From the NCBI GenBank assembly GCA_965248675.1, contig CBDFJZ010000008.1:1178001-1242000 (forward strand): a stretch of 64,000 bases of DNA. Reading direction: 5' to 3'. Each line of letters starts with the position of its first letter. Position 1 is the stretch's first letter. Position numbers and translations under genes: made by a program. The stretch is from UBA6627 sp965248675 (GTDB lineage Bacteria; Chloroflexota; Dehalococcoidia; UBA2979). Below the pieces are notes generated by a model, which had not been told where the DNA came from, did no database searches, and saw nothing but the letters and a program-made list of their open reading frames with translations. This document shows positions 35,063 through 44,253 of the stretch, piece after piece.

Positions 35063-36061
35063 TCAGGCGAGTTCGAAGATGAGGACGCTGCCGCCGACGT
35101 AGAGCACGGCGAGCATCACCGCCTCGAAGGTGAAGAAGCGGCCCGGCCGGCCTCGTTCCTGGGTGGCGAGGGCGACGATCACGACCGCGGTCATGAGCAT
35201 CGCGGTGATCGCGGTGAAGATGTGTACCGGCGCGACGACCTCCCAGAGCGGGCCATCCGTGTAGACGAGGTCATCCGCGAAGAGGATGAAGCCCATGTTG
35301 AAGAGGTTGCTGCCAAGCACGTTGCTGATCGCCAGCTCGGGAGCGCCGAGGCGAATCGCGGCGATCGAGGCAGCCAGCTCCGGGAGCGAGGTGCTCAGGG
35401 CGAGAAACTGGGTGCCGACGAAGCTGCGCTCGAGGCCGAGCTCCTCGGCGAGTGAGTCGCCGGTGTTGGCCAGCCAGATGGCCGCGGCGACGACGGCGGC
35501 GGCGGAGATCGCGTAGATCACGAAGGCGCGCCGCATCGAGGAGTCGGGCTCGGGGTGGATCGTGGCGGGGCCGCGGCGCTCGGTGTGGTAGAGGATCCAC
35601 ATGGCGAGCACGAAGGTCGCGAGGATCGCGATCGAGATCGGGCTGATGAAGCTGCCGGTCGCGAACTCGAGCTGCTGGTGGATGAAGACGCCGGAGGCGG
35701 CGAGGGCGATTACGAGGAGGCCGAGCGCGGCGATCAACACCGCCGTCGCGCTGACACGGTTGAGCAGCGGCCCGTCGCGCCAGAAGAAGTCCAGCAAGCC
35801 GATGATCAGCAGGTTGAAGAGGTTGCTGCCGAAGGCGTCTCCGGCGGCCAGGTCGGGTTCGTCGAGCCAGACGATCGAGCTGATGCCGGTGCCCAACTCC
35901 GGCAGCGACGTGGCGGTGGCGAGCATCACGACGCCGATGAACGTGCGGCCGAGGCCAGTGCGGATGGCGATCACGTCGGCGCTGCCGGCCATGTATGTCG
36001 CCGCGAAGAGGATGACGCCGGCGGCGCCGGCGAGCTGGAGCCAGAGAAGCGTCGCGTCCAC
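35063..36061 (-). CDS. CaCA-family sodium/calcium exchanger-like membrane protein, 332 aa
   Basis: Two homologous halves with the alpha-repeat signatures: ATSLPELGTGISSIV with AAGDAFGSNLFNLLIIG in the first, and STSLPELAASIAAIRL with AISNVLGSNLFNMGFI in the second. These carry the Glu and Asn residues that bind Ca2+ in YrbG/NCX_Mj-type exchangers. About 10 helices. Start GTG 36061 is chosen because the hydrophobic domain follows at once; a longer open frame upstream runs through an interspersed repeat and is not credible. Would export Ca2+ or another cation in exchange for Na+ or H+. Confidence 0.88.
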   Translation of the reverse strand: MDATLLWLQLAGAAGVILFAATYMAGSADVIAIRTGLGRTFIGVVMLATATSLPELGTGISSIVWLDEPDLAAGDAFGSNLFNLLIIGLLDFFWRDGPLLNRVSATAVLIAALGLLVIALAASGVFIHQQLEFATGSFISPISIAILATFVLAMWILYHTERRGPATIHPEPDSSMRRAFVIYAISAAAVVAAAIWLANTGDSLAEELGLERSFVGTQFLALSTSLPELAASIAAIRLGAPELAISNVLGSNLFNMGFILFADDLVYTDGPLWEVVAPVHIFTAITAMLMTAVVIVALATQERGRPGRFFTFEAVMLAVLYVGGSVLIFELA

Positions 36062-36166
36062 GGGGCTCCGTTCCGGGGAGGGAGTGGGCGCCGACGGCGC
36101 CAGGGGCTGGTGCTCTTTATCCGTGATTCGAGGGTGGGGCGCCAGTCGGCCGGCCAGGGTGATTCG

Positions 36167-36268
36167 CCTCGGCGTCGCTGGCGCGACGGGCCTCGGGGAT
36201 CGCTGGCGCGGCGGGGCCTCGGGGGTCGCTCGCGGCGGGGCCTCGGGGGTCGCTCGCGCGACGGGGGC
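36167..36268 (+). repeat. degenerate 26-bp-like tandem units before repeat copy 3
   Basis: Four imperfect units of the form GTCGCTGGCGCGACGGGCCTC / GGTCGCTCGCGGCGGGGCCT, related to the array at 21161-21316. Placed just upstream of copy 3 as the array is upstream of copy 2. Confidence 0.65.
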
Positions 36269-36281
36269 AGCGGACGTCACC

Positions 36282-36550
36282 GCACGAACTACGAGGTGGG
36301 CGGCCGGCCGGGTGCCGCGCGCCGGCGCTGGAGGTCGATTCATTCGTCGGGGGCACAGCGATCCACGGGATCGCCCTCCGGGCGGGGCCCCCGACACCCC
36401 CGCCGGGGGCAGCTTGCCCCCGGACCCCTCGCGAGCCGAGAGCCGTTGGCCAGCTCGAACTTCAATGGCGGCAAGCGGAGTCCTTCGCCCTGGTGGCGTT
36501 TCAAGTCTACGCAGGGCGCCTCGGGCAAGGGGTTTCCGGTACCGCTAGGC
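36282..36550 (+). repeat. interspersed repeat, copy 3
   Basis: Same orientation and layout as copies 1 and 2, but diverged. Stem-loop 1 (36346-36395) keeps GTCGGGGGC / GCCCCCGAC but has an enlarged apical part including GCGATC/GATCGC. Stem-loop 2 (36403-36423) is CCGGGGGCA / TGCCCCCGG: against copy 1 both arms have changed and pairing is kept. Ends at TTTCCGGTACCGCTAGGC. The remaining bases to 36654 hold no gene. Confidence 0.75.
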
Positions 36551-36654
36551 ACAGTTCTCCTGACGCGGATAGACGTGGAGCAGCGGCGGAGCGAGAGCGA
36601 GAAGGGCAGGCTGCCCGCAGCCACAACCGGCCCCGGGCTGGGGTTCCAGGGGCC

Positions 36655-37830
36655 TTAGCCCCTCGGGAGGCCGAGGCCGCGCTGGGCGATGATGTTGCGC
36701 TGGACCTCGGAGGTGCCGGCGGCGACGGTCGAGCTGACGGCGTTGAGGTAGGTCTTGGCGATCGCACCGCCGAGCTTCGAGTGCGGCGAGCCGGGGAGGA
36801 CCTGGCCGCCCATGCCGAGCATCTGGATGCCGGTGCGGGCAATGCGCTGGGTGAGCTCGGAGCCGTAGAGCTTCGAGATCGACGCCTCATGGTTTGGGAT
36901 CTGGTCCTGAGCCTGGAGGAAGGGGATGCGGTAGGCGACGTTGAAGCCGACCTGCAGCTCGACCCAGCGGTCGGCCAGCTCGTAGCGGGCGTTGGGGTTC
37001 TGCTTCAGCAGCGCGTCGTCCTCCTTCGCGGCGCCGACGAGGCGCTCGAGGTTGCGCTTGCCGCCGGCGTAGGCGGCGACGCCGGAGCGCTCGTAGTCGA
37101 GAGCGGTCGCGACCTGGTACCAGCCGCGGTTCTCGACGCCGACCAGGTTGGTCGCCGGGATACGCACGTCCTCGAAGAAGACTTCGTTGAAGTTGTGCTC
37201 ATCGGCCATGTTGACGAGCGGGCGAACCTCGACGCCGGGGGCGTCCATCTCGAGCACGAAGGTGGTGATGCCACGGTGCTTGGGCGCGTCCGGGTCGGTG
37301 CGGGCGGCGAGCCAACCCATGTTCGAGAAGTGGCCGCCGCTGGTCCAGATCTTGCTGCCGTTGATCACGTACTCGTCGCCGTCGCGAACGGCGCGGGTCT
37401 GGAGCGAGGCAAGGTCGGAACCGGCGCCCGGCTCGGAGTAGAGCGTGCACCACTGGTCGATGCCGTTGACGATGTTCGGGAGGTACTTCGCCTTCTGCTC
37501 GTCGTTGCCGAAGAGCATGATCGCGGGGCCGACCCAGTCGACGCCCATAGTGCTGCCGCTGGGCATCTGGGCGTAGGCGGTTTCTTCCTTGTAGAGCATC
37601 TGTTGGACGTGGCCGGCGTCGATTCCGCCGGATTCCTCGGGCCAGGCCATGGCGAGCCACTTGCGCTCGGCGAGGGCGGCGGTGAGCTTCTTCGCCAGTT
37701 CCTCCTGCTCGGCCTCGGGGACCTCGCCGAGGAAGGCGCGGTCGGCCCAATCGGTCGGGAGCTGATCAACGAGGAACGAGCGGATCTCGTCGCGGAATTG
37801 CTGTTCAGCCTCGTTGAAGTGGAAGTCCAT
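36655..37830 (-). CDS. acyl-CoA dehydrogenase family protein, 391 aa
   Basis: FAD enzyme oxidising acyl-CoA to 2-enoyl-CoA. Domain order: N-terminal helical (1-115), beta (YSEPGAGSDLASLQTRAV, then GDEYVINGSKIWTSGGHFSN), C-terminal helical ending VAAGTSEVQRNIIAQRGLGL, the usual FAD/substrate tail. The FAD-binding WT-S/T element is present. ATG 37830 starts MDFHFNEAEQQFRDEIRSFL, standard for the family. It resembles the long-chain or steroid-side-chain FadE groups; which acyl group it uses cannot be read from context because neighbours are unrelated. Its 3' end abuts an interspersed repeat. Confidence 0.9.
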   Translation of the reverse strand: MDFHFNEAEQQFRDEIRSFLVDQLPTDWADRAFLGEVPEAEQEELAKKLTAALAERKWLAMAWPEESGGIDAGHVQQMLYKEETAYAQMPSGSTMGVDWVGPAIMLFGNDEQKAKYLPNIVNGIDQWCTLYSEPGAGSDLASLQTRAVRDGDEYVINGSKIWTSGGHFSNMGWLAARTDPDAPKHRGITTFVLEMDAPGVEVRPLVNMADEHNFNEVFFEDVRIPATNLVGVENRGWYQVATALDYERSGVAAYAGGKRNLERLVGAAKEDDALLKQNPNARYELADRWVELQVGFNVAYRIPFLQAQDQIPNHEASISKLYGSELTQRIARTGIQMLGMGGQVLPGSPHSKLGGAIAKTYLNAVSSTVAAGTSEVQRNIIAQRGLGLPRG

Positions 37831-38067
37831 AGGTCGAGATCTCCCCCGTGAGGTCGCTAGCGTCGGCCGGGGTAGTTTACCCGGTCGGCCGGGGCGGAGC
37901 GAAGCGGTCAGGCGCCGCCCTCGGCGGGTCGGCGGTGGGATCGTGTCGGGATGACCTGACCGGGTAGTGGCGAACAGGGGCAGGTGGGGATGCCGGGACC
38001 ACAGCTGCGACCGCGCGATGTGGGCGGCATCACGCTGTACTGGCGGGAGTTGTTTCGGGTCGTGATC

Positions 38068-38168
38068 TTCGTCGGGGGCACTCGCTTTCGTTGATCGCCC
38101 TACGGCGAGGCCCCCGACACCCCGCCGAGGGACAGCGTGTCCCCCGGACCCTCCAAAGCCGAGATGCT
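38068..38168 (+). repeat. interspersed repeat, partial copy (stem-loop part only)
   Basis: Only the central part is present: stem-loop 1 (38071-38117) with an enlarged apical region containing GATCGCCC as in copies 3 and 4, and stem-loop 2 (38125-38147) CCGAGGGACA / TGTCCCCCGG with one A-C mismatch. Followed by CCTCCAAAGCCGAGATGC as in the other copies. The rest of the 568-base gap between the acyl-CoA dehydrogenase and prs shows no gene. Confidence 0.7.
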
Positions 38169-38335
38169 TGTGCTGGGACCGACCGTCGGTGACGGCGGTT
38201 GCTGGCGGCGGTGAGATTCTGTGATGGTGCCAGGACCAACAGGGCGCCTACCGGGGCGGCCCCGGGCCCAAAGGTCCGGACAGCAGACACGGGGCAAGGA
38301 GACTTGGAGCACCGGGCGCGTGGGAACGTCAGTGC

Positions 38336-38341
38336 TAGTAT
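38336..38341 (+). promoter_or_regulatory. possible -10 element for prs
   Basis: TAGTAT, 57 bases before the prs ATG, with no convincing -35 at the right distance. GGGAGG precedes the start codon, so prs has an ordinary leader. Confidence 0.35.
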
Positions 38342-38398
38342 CGAGAGGCCTCGAGCGGGCGGCACCGGCGGACGCCGGTAGCGGGAGGCGTCCTCACC

Positions 38399-39349
38399 AT
38401 GCAGTCGTTCCGTGAGCTGGCCGTGTTCAGCGGCAACGCGCACCGTGCGCTGGCCGAGTCGGTGTGCAGGCACCTCGAGATGCCGCTGGGCGAGGTCGAG
38501 GTGTTCGAGTTCTCGAACGAGGAGATCTTTGTCCGCTTCATGGACAACATCCGCGAACGGGACGTGTTCCTGATCCAGCCGATCGTGTCGCCCGTGAACA
38601 CGCGGCTGATGGAACTGTTGGTGATGATCGACGCTGCAAAGCGAGCGTCGGCGGGGCGGATCACGGCGGTGATCCCCTACTACGCCTACGGGCGCTCCGA
38701 TAAGAAGGATCAGCCGCGCGTGCCCGTGACCGCGCGCCTGTTCGCGAACTTCCTCGAGGTGGCCGGGGCGGACCGTGTGCTGACGTTGGACCTGCACGCC
38801 GGGCAGATCCAGGGTTTCTTCAATATCCCCGTGGACGAGCTGACGGCATTCCCGATGATCGCGGACTACTTCCGGAGCGAGAACCTCGCATCGCCCGCTG
38901 TGGTGGCGACGGACGTCGGTGGGGCGAAGCGGGCACGGAACGTCGCCGAGCGGCTGGGCGCCGACCTCGCGATTGTCGACAAGCGCCGCACGGGCAACGA
39001 CGAGAGCGCCGAGGCGATGACGCTGATCGGCGAGGTCGACGGCCACGACTGCGTGATCGTCGACGACGAGATCCTGACCGGCGGGACGGTAGCCGCGGCG
39101 GTGCGGCTGATGCGCTCGCGCGGCGCGCGCTCGGTGCACGTGGCCTGTGTACACCCCGTGTTCGCGCCGAAGGCGTTCTTCGAATTGGATACGAAGGACC
39201 TCGATCAGATCGTGTTCACGGACTCGCTGCCGCTGGTCCACGGCGAGTTCCAGAACGTGCAGTCGAGCGTGCTGTCGACCGCGTCGATCCTCGGCGATGC
39301 GATCCACCGCATCCACACCGGTGGGTCGGTGGGGGCGCTGTTCCGGTAG
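38399..39349 (+). CDS. prs: ribose-phosphate pyrophosphokinase (PRPP synthase), 316 aa
   Basis: Makes PRPP from ribose-5-phosphate and ATP for nucleotide, His and Trp synthesis. FSNEEIFVRFMDNIRERDVF is the N-terminal block; PYYAYGRSDKKDQPRVPVTA, DLHAGQIQGFFNIPVDEL and the flexible catalytic loop DKRRTGNDESAEAM follow. The PRPP-binding motif is CVIVDDEILTGGTVAAA, where the usual Met-Ile-Asp is Glu-Ile-Leu, a modest deviation. Length is standard class I. Stand-alone gene with GGGAGG ribosome binding site. Confidence 0.93.
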   Translation: MQSFRELAVFSGNAHRALAESVCRHLEMPLGEVEVFEFSNEEIFVRFMDNIRERDVFLIQPIVSPVNTRLMELLVMIDAAKRASAGRITAVIPYYAYGRSDKKDQPRVPVTARLFANFLEVAGADRVLTLDLHAGQIQGFFNIPVDELTAFPMIADYFRSENLASPAVVATDVGGAKRARNVAERLGADLAIVDKRRTGNDESAEAMTLIGEVDGHDCVIVDDEILTGGTVAAAVRLMRSRGARSVHVACVHPVFAPKAFFELDTKDLDQIVFTDSLPLVHGEFQNVQSSVLSTASILGDAIHRIHTGGSVGALFR

Positions 39350-39420
39350 GTCGGTTCTCAGGGGTTTATCTTCTCCTCGCCCTCGCTGATATCGGCTCGT
39401 ACCGCGAGGAGGCAGCCCCG

Positions 39421-39750
39421 GTGCCCACCAAGGAGAATCCACATCGCGGCGGGAACGCCCTCGAGCACGTGCGCGCGATGCACGAACGGGACCCTGAGCT
39501 TCAAGCGGAGTACGACCGCCTAGCCGCGCGGTTCGAGATCGTGAAGCATCTGATCCTGGCCCGTCGCGCCGGGGTATTGAAGCGCGACATTGCGAAGCGT
39601 GCTGGTGAGTCCCAGTCCACGATCTCGCGCCTCGGATCGGCTGAGCACAACCCCCGGCTCGACACGATCGTCGATGTCGCGAAGGCGCTCGGCATGCGTC
39701 TCGACGTGAAGCTGGTGCGCGATCGCAAGCGGGCGGCCGCGAAAAAGTAA
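39421..39750 (+). CDS. XRE-family helix-turn-helix protein, 109 aa
   Basis: Residues about 38-95 form a lambda-repressor-like HTH: LARRAGVLKRDIAKRAGESQ, STISRLGSAEHNPRLDTIVD, ending in VAKALGMRLDVKLV. This is the pattern of HigA/antitoxin-like regulators. The N-terminal 35 residues (HVRAMHERDPELQAEYDRL) match the arm found in such antitoxins. No toxin gene flanks it: prs is upstream and secA downstream. It may be an orphan antitoxin or a plain regulator. GTG start with AGGAGG-like GAGGAGGCAG upstream. Confidence 0.75.
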   Translation: MPTKENPHRGGNALEHVRAMHERDPELQAEYDRLAARFEIVKHLILARRAGVLKRDIAKRAGESQSTISRLGSAEHNPRLDTIVDVAKALGMRLDVKLVRDRKRAAAKK

Positions 39751-39848
39751 CGCCGGCGCATCGACCTACCCCGCCTAGGCGTCGTCCCGAGGTCGCGCGT
39801 GCGGACGCGCCGTACACTGGGATCGCCCACCTCGAGGAGGCATGACCG

Positions 39849-42476
39849 GTGTTTGGTGCCGTCAAGAAGATCTTTGGCAACGACTCGAACGAGCGTGCGC
39901 TCAAGGAGCTGCACCCGCTCGTCGACGAGGTCAACGAGTTCACGTCCGCGATCGAGGCGCTGTCAGACGATGAACTACGCGCCAAGACCGATGAATTTCG
40001 GGCACGCCTCGAGGACGGTGAAACGCTCGACGACCTGATGCCCGAAGGCCTCGCGGTGGCGCGCGAGGCGGTGGCGCGGACCACCGGCGAGCGCGCCTAC
40101 GACGTGCAGGTGCTGGGGGCGATCGCGCTGCACCGCGGCGCGGTGGCGGAGATGCGCACCGGCGAGGGTAAGACGCTGGTGGCGACGCTGGCGCTGTACC
40201 TGAACGCGCTCGAGGGGCAAGGCGCGCACCTCGTCACCGTCAACGACTACCTGGCGAGGCGTGACGCGCAGTGGTACGGGCGCATGGCGTTGATGAGCCT
40301 CGGAATGTCGATCGGGGTGCTTCAGAACCAGGGCGCCTTCGTCGTGAGCGAGGAGCAGCAGTCGGACCAGGGCTCGATGGAGTACCTGGCGATGGCGCAC
40401 CGGCGCGACGTGTACGCCAGCGACGTGGTCTACGGAACGAACAACGAGTTCGGGTTCGACTACCTGCGTGACAACATGGCGACGAACCTCGATGACCGCG
40501 TCCAGAAGCAGCGGCACTACGCGATCATCGACGAGGCCGACAGCGTGCTGATCGACGAGGCGCGGACGCCGCTGATCATCTCGGGGGCGGCGCAGGACGA
40601 CGTGCGGCTGTACCCGCGCTTCGCGCGGATCGTGCCATCGCTGACCCAGGAGGTGGACTACACCGTCGACCTGCGGACGCGGAGCGTCGGGCTGACGGAG
40701 CCGGGCGTCGAGAAGCTCGAGGGCGCACTCGGCATCGAGAACCTGTACTCGCTGGAGAACTTCGCGCTGACGCGCTACATGGAAGCGGCGCTCAAAGCCG
40801 AGGTGATCTACCAGCGCGACCGCGACTATGTGATCAAGGACAACGAGATCGTGATCGTGGACGCCTTCACCGGGCGGCTGATGGAGGGGCGGCGCTGGTC
40901 GGACGGCCTGCACCAGGCGGTCGAGGCGAAAGAGGGCGTGAAGGTCAACCAGGAATCGGTGACCTACGCCACGATCACGATTCAGAACTTCTTCCGGCTC
41001 TACGAGAAGCTCTCCGGAATGACAGGCACCGCAGTGACCGAGGCGGAGGAGCTGGCGGAGATCTACGAGCTCGAGGTGGTTGTCGTCCCGACGCACCGCG
41101 ACGTCGCGCGCGACGACATGCCCGACCTGGTGTTCCGCTCGCAGCCCGCGAAGTGGGGGGCGGTGATCGAGGACATCGTCGAGAAGCACGAAGAGGGCCG
41201 GCCGGTCCTAGTCGGCACGGTGGCGATCGAATCGTCGGAGGACCTGTCGGCGCTGCTGACGCGGCGTGGCATTCCTCACGAGGTGCTGAACGCGAAGCAG
41301 CACCAACGCGAGGCGGCGATCATCGCGCGTGCCGGCCTCGAGGGCGCGGTCACGATCGCGACGAACATGGCCGGCCGCGGGACCGACATCAAGCTCGGCG
41401 AGGGGATCGCCGAGCGAGGCGGCTTGCACGTGCTCGGTACCGAGCGGCACGAGTCGCGCCGCATCGACAACCAGCTTCGGGGGCGCTCGGGACGCCAAGG
41501 CGACCCCGGCTCGACGCGGTTCTTCGTGTCGTTCGAGGACGACCTGATGAAGCGCTTCGCGCCGGACTGGCTGCCGGGGATGATGGGCAAGCTCGGCCTC
41601 GATGAGGGCACGCCGCTCGAGTCGAAGATGGTGACGCGCGCGATCGAGCAGGCGCAGCAACGAGTGGAGGGCTCCAACTTCGACATCCGCAAGCACGTCG
41701 TGGAGTACGACGACGTGATGAACACCCACCGCGACGTGATCTACTCCGAACGCGACAAGGTGCTCCACGGCGAAGATCTGCGGGAGACGGTGCTGACCAT
41801 GGTCGAGGACGAGGTCGACTCACTCGGCGAATCGTTCCTGACCTCGGCGCCGCTCGATCCGTCCTCGTTCTTCCAGTCGCTCGAGGCGACCGTCCCGCTC
41901 GAGGGGGAGCTGACGCTGGAGCGGGTCGAGGCTGGACCCGCCGACGCCGTCCTCGAGGAGGCGCTCGACATCGTCGAACGGCGCTATGACGCGCTGGAAC
42001 AGGCAAACGGCGAGGACGTGCAGCGCCTGGCCGAGCGGCTGGTGCTGGTGAAGACGATCGACTCGCTGTGGGTCAGCCACCTGACCGCGATGGACGAGAT
42101 GCGCCAGGGGATCGGGCTCCGCGCGTACGGGCAAACGGACCCGCTGGTCGCGTACAAGCGCGAAGCGCACGACATGTATGAGCAGCTCTCCGAGCGGATT
42201 CGCCAGACCGTGGCCCGCAACATCTTCCACACAAGGCTGCAGCCGGCGCAGGCGAGGCACCTGCTGGGTGAGCACACGCCGCAGCAGGTGCGCACCTCGG
42301 GCCCGGCCGAGCCGGGGACCGACGAAGGGGCGTCCGCGCCCGCGAGCACGAACGGCAGCGCGGAGGCGGAGGCGGTCGTCGAGGTCGATCCGAACGCGGC
42401 GAGGGCGGACCGGCGGCGCGCGGAGCGCGCGCAGAAGAAGGCGCGCAAGCGCTCCAAGACGAGGGCCCGTCGCTAA
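39849..42476 (+). CDS. secA: preprotein translocase ATPase SecA, 875 aa
   Basis: Motor of Sec protein export at the membrane. Walker A MRTGEGKTLVATLALYLNAL, VTVNDYLARRDAQWYG, Walker B IIDEADSVLIDEARTPLIIS, GMTGTAVTEAEE, TNMAGRGTDIKLGEG and ERHESRRIDNQLRGRSGRQG are all intact. The C-terminus is Lys/Arg-rich (KKARKRSKTRARR) and lacks the CxCx8CH zinc motif that binds SecB in proteobacteria, as usual in groups without SecB. GTG 39849 is used: an ATG at 39842 is in another frame. Likely -10 TACACT at 39813-39818. Confidence 0.95.
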   Translation: MFGAVKKIFGNDSNERALKELHPLVDEVNEFTSAIEALSDDELRAKTDEFRARLEDGETLDDLMPEGLAVAREAVARTTGERAYDVQVLGAIALHRGAVAEMRTGEGKTLVATLALYLNALEGQGAHLVTVNDYLARRDAQWYGRMALMSLGMSIGVLQNQGAFVVSEEQQSDQGSMEYLAMAHRRDVYASDVVYGTNNEFGFDYLRDNMATNLDDRVQKQRHYAIIDEADSVLIDEARTPLIISGAAQDDVRLYPRFARIVPSLTQEVDYTVDLRTRSVGLTEPGVEKLEGALGIENLYSLENFALTRYMEAALKAEVIYQRDRDYVIKDNEIVIVDAFTGRLMEGRRWSDGLHQAVEAKEGVKVNQESVTYATITIQNFFRLYEKLSGMTGTAVTEAEELAEIYELEVVVVPTHRDVARDDMPDLVFRSQPAKWGAVIEDIVEKHEEGRPVLVGTVAIESSEDLSALLTRRGIPHEVLNAKQHQREAAIIARAGLEGAVTIATNMAGRGTDIKLGEGIAERGGLHVLGTERHESRRIDNQLRGRSGRQGDPGSTRFFVSFEDDLMKRFAPDWLPGMMGKLGLDEGTPLESKMVTRAIEQAQQRVEGSNFDIRKHVVEYDDVMNTHRDVIYSERDKVLHGEDLRETVLTMVEDEVDSLGESFLTSAPLDPSSFFQSLEATVPLEGELTLERVEAGPADAVLEEALDIVERRYDALEQANGEDVQRLAERLVLVKTIDSLWVSHLTAMDEMRQGIGLRAYGQTDPLVAYKREAHDMYEQLSERIRQTVARNIFHTRLQPAQARHLLGEHTPQQVRTSGPAEPGTDEGASAPASTNGSAEAEAVVEVDPNAARADRRRAERAQKKARKRSKTRARR

Positions 42477-42481
42477 CCTCG

Positions 42482-42994
42482 ATGGCTGAGAGGCATCACG
42501 TCGCCGCGAGCGCGATCGAGCGGCTCTCGATGATGCCGCCCGCGATCTGGATTGTGAGCGGGCTCCCGGGGACGCCTCGGAGCGAGGTGGCGCGCGCACT
42601 GCTCGAATCCTTCGACCGCGCCGCGTACGTCGATGGCGACGCGCTCGCCGCGGCCGTCGCGGGGGGCCGCGTCTTGCCGGGCGACGAGCCGCAAGAGGAG
42701 TCAGAACGCCAGGTCGAGCTGTCGATCCGCAACCAGTGCCTGCTGGCACGCTCGTATGCCGAGGCCGGCTTCACGCCGGTGGTGGAGTACGCCGTGCTGA
42801 CCGGCAGCCACCTCGACGCGTATCGCCACTACCTCGCCGGCGGCCAGGTCCGGCTCGTGGTGGCGCTGGAAGAGGGTGACACCTCGGAGCCGGCGCAGTT
42901 GCTGCGCGCGGAGTTGACCGGGCTCGGCGTCTGGACAGCGAATGCCGACGCGGCAGCGATCGCCGCCGCCGAGCGCACTGCCTCGATCTCCTGA
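42482..42994 (+). CDS. small kinase-like protein with degenerate P-loop, 170 aa
   Basis: Looks like an AAA_33/chloramphenicol-phosphotransferase-type P-loop protein: IWIVSGLPGTPRSEVARALL, then FDRAAYVDGDAL, and later VRLVVALEEGD. The Walker A, which should read GxxGxGKS/T, is GLPGTPRS, so the invariant Lys is replaced by Arg and the preceding Gly by Pro. ATP binding as in the family is doubtful. It begins five bases after secA, suggesting cotranscription. Could be a nucleotide-independent relative or a decaying gene; the rest of the frame is clean. Confidence 0.6.
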   Translation: MAERHHVAASAIERLSMMPPAIWIVSGLPGTPRSEVARALLESFDRAAYVDGDALAAAVAGGRVLPGDEPQEESERQVELSIRNQCLLARSYAEAGFTPVVEYAVLTGSHLDAYRHYLAGGQVRLVVALEEGDTSEPAQLLRAELTGLGVWTANADAAAIAAAERTASIS

Positions 42995-43085
42995 TCGCGC
43001 CGCCGCGTTCGGCGCGTGCGCTGACCTGACGCCGAAGATCCGAGCTTCGAGGGCTTCGGCGCAAGGCATCGACCTGTGCGATCGG

Positions 43086-43091
43086 TAGACT
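43086..43091 (+). promoter_or_regulatory. -10 element close to the start of the 281-aa protein gene
   Basis: TAGACT nine bases before ATG 43101 and no Shine-Dalgarno: probably a leaderless or near-leaderless transcript. Confidence 0.4.
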
Positions 43092-43100
43092 GGATTGGTT

Positions 43101-43946
43101 ATGAGCACGCTCGCGCCCGACGCGGTCCTCACTGACGACGACCCGGCTCCGACCCGGCGGCGGGTGCGCGTGCCGCGTGAAGGTCCGCTGAAGCCGGATC
43201 AGGCCGTCGAGGCGCTCCGTCGGGAGGTGGAGCGCGGACATTCGTGGTACCCGGCGCTGCTCGAAGTCGTCGCGCGCTGGGCGGCGCCCGACGAGGAGCT
43301 GAACGGCGTCCGTCAGCGGTACCTGATCGGCGGCGAGGCGTTCGACTGGCTGCTGCTCGCTCAGCGCCTGCTCGTCGAGGTCGAGGAGCACATCCCGCCA
43401 GCGGAGCTGGAGCGACTGCTGATCTTCGGGCTGCCGCCCGACGGCAGCACGGAGGAGGATTTCGCACGCGCGATCGGCGGACCGAAGCACCGCGCCCACC
43501 TCAATTTCCAGTACGGGGTGACGGTCGAAGAGCTGCTGCTGCTGTCAGCGGAGATGGAGCTGCAGAAGGCCGGACGCCTGGCGGGCGCCGGTCAGCCGCA
43601 GCCCGACGTGATGGCCTACGAGCGCGTCTACGGCAAGTCGCTCGAGGAGCTGCAGCTGCTCTATGCGACGGAGACCGATACGCGGCTCGCCGCGCGGATG
43701 CGGCAGGCCGAGTTGCAGGCGTTCACCTACTGGTGCTCGAAGTACCGGCTCCGCCACGGCGAACCGGCGCGCGTCGCCTCGGACACCAAGAAGGCGCTCG
43801 CGCTGATGTCTCGGATGGAAAGTAGTCGAGGCCGGCTCGCCAACCGCGAGCGCGAGCCGATCGACGTTTCGGTTCCGAAGGCGAAGCCGAAGAAGAAGCG
43901 GGCCCGCAAGCCTCGGAAGAAGAAGGCGGCCGCCGCGAAGAATTAG
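43101..43946 (+). CDS. unknown protein, 281 aa, with Lys/Arg-rich C-terminal tail
   Basis: I do not recognise this family. Residues 30-230 look like an all-helical soluble domain (ERGHSWYPALLEVVARWAAP, YLIGGEAFDWLLLAQRLLVE and HIPPAELERLLIFGLPPDGS are typical pieces). The last 40 residues are extremely basic (KAKPKKKRARKPRKKKAAAA), suggesting nucleic-acid or ribosome association. No membrane segment, no signal peptide, no known catalytic motif. Length and codon use are normal for the region, so it is a real gene. It stands alone between a P-loop gene and a repeat-filled gap. Confidence 0.7.
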   Translation: MSTLAPDAVLTDDDPAPTRRRVRVPREGPLKPDQAVEALRREVERGHSWYPALLEVVARWAAPDEELNGVRQRYLIGGEAFDWLLLAQRLLVEVEEHIPPAELERLLIFGLPPDGSTEEDFARAIGGPKHRAHLNFQYGVTVEELLLLSAEMELQKAGRLAGAGQPQPDVMAYERVYGKSLEELQLLYATETDTRLAARMRQAELQAFTYWCSKYRLRHGEPARVASDTKKALALMSRMESSRGRLANREREPIDVSVPKAKPKKKRARKPRKKKAAAAKN

Positions 43947-44253
43947 TTCCTCGGGGGTGACTCCCGAGGGGGAGCACATCCATTCGAGTGCTCGTGACGC
44001 CCGGCTGTGTCGCGCCATTGCTCGAGTCGCCTCGGTCGTGTTGAGAGGGTTCTTTAGGGCCCGGCCGTCCACTCCCCATACTTGAGGGGGCTCCGGCTCC
44101 ATCTCGAGTATCGCCCCGCGGGCGAGGGCCCGCTCCCCCCGCTCGGGGGATGCTTCGCGCCGGCAGCGGCTAGGGATGCTCTGGTGTTTGTGGTGGCCTG
44201 AACGATGAAGGGTTGTGGGGTCGCTGGCCGAGACGGGCCGTACCGGAATGACC

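Noticed and set aside
36062..36397. Longer N-terminus for the CaCA exchanger
   Set aside because: The upstream in-frame extension runs through an interspersed repeat and contains no membrane or known domain; GTG 36061 begins the conserved hydrophobic domain.
39421..39750. Complete toxin-antitoxin pair
   Set aside because: Neither flank contains a HigB/RelE-like toxin; only the XRE protein is present.
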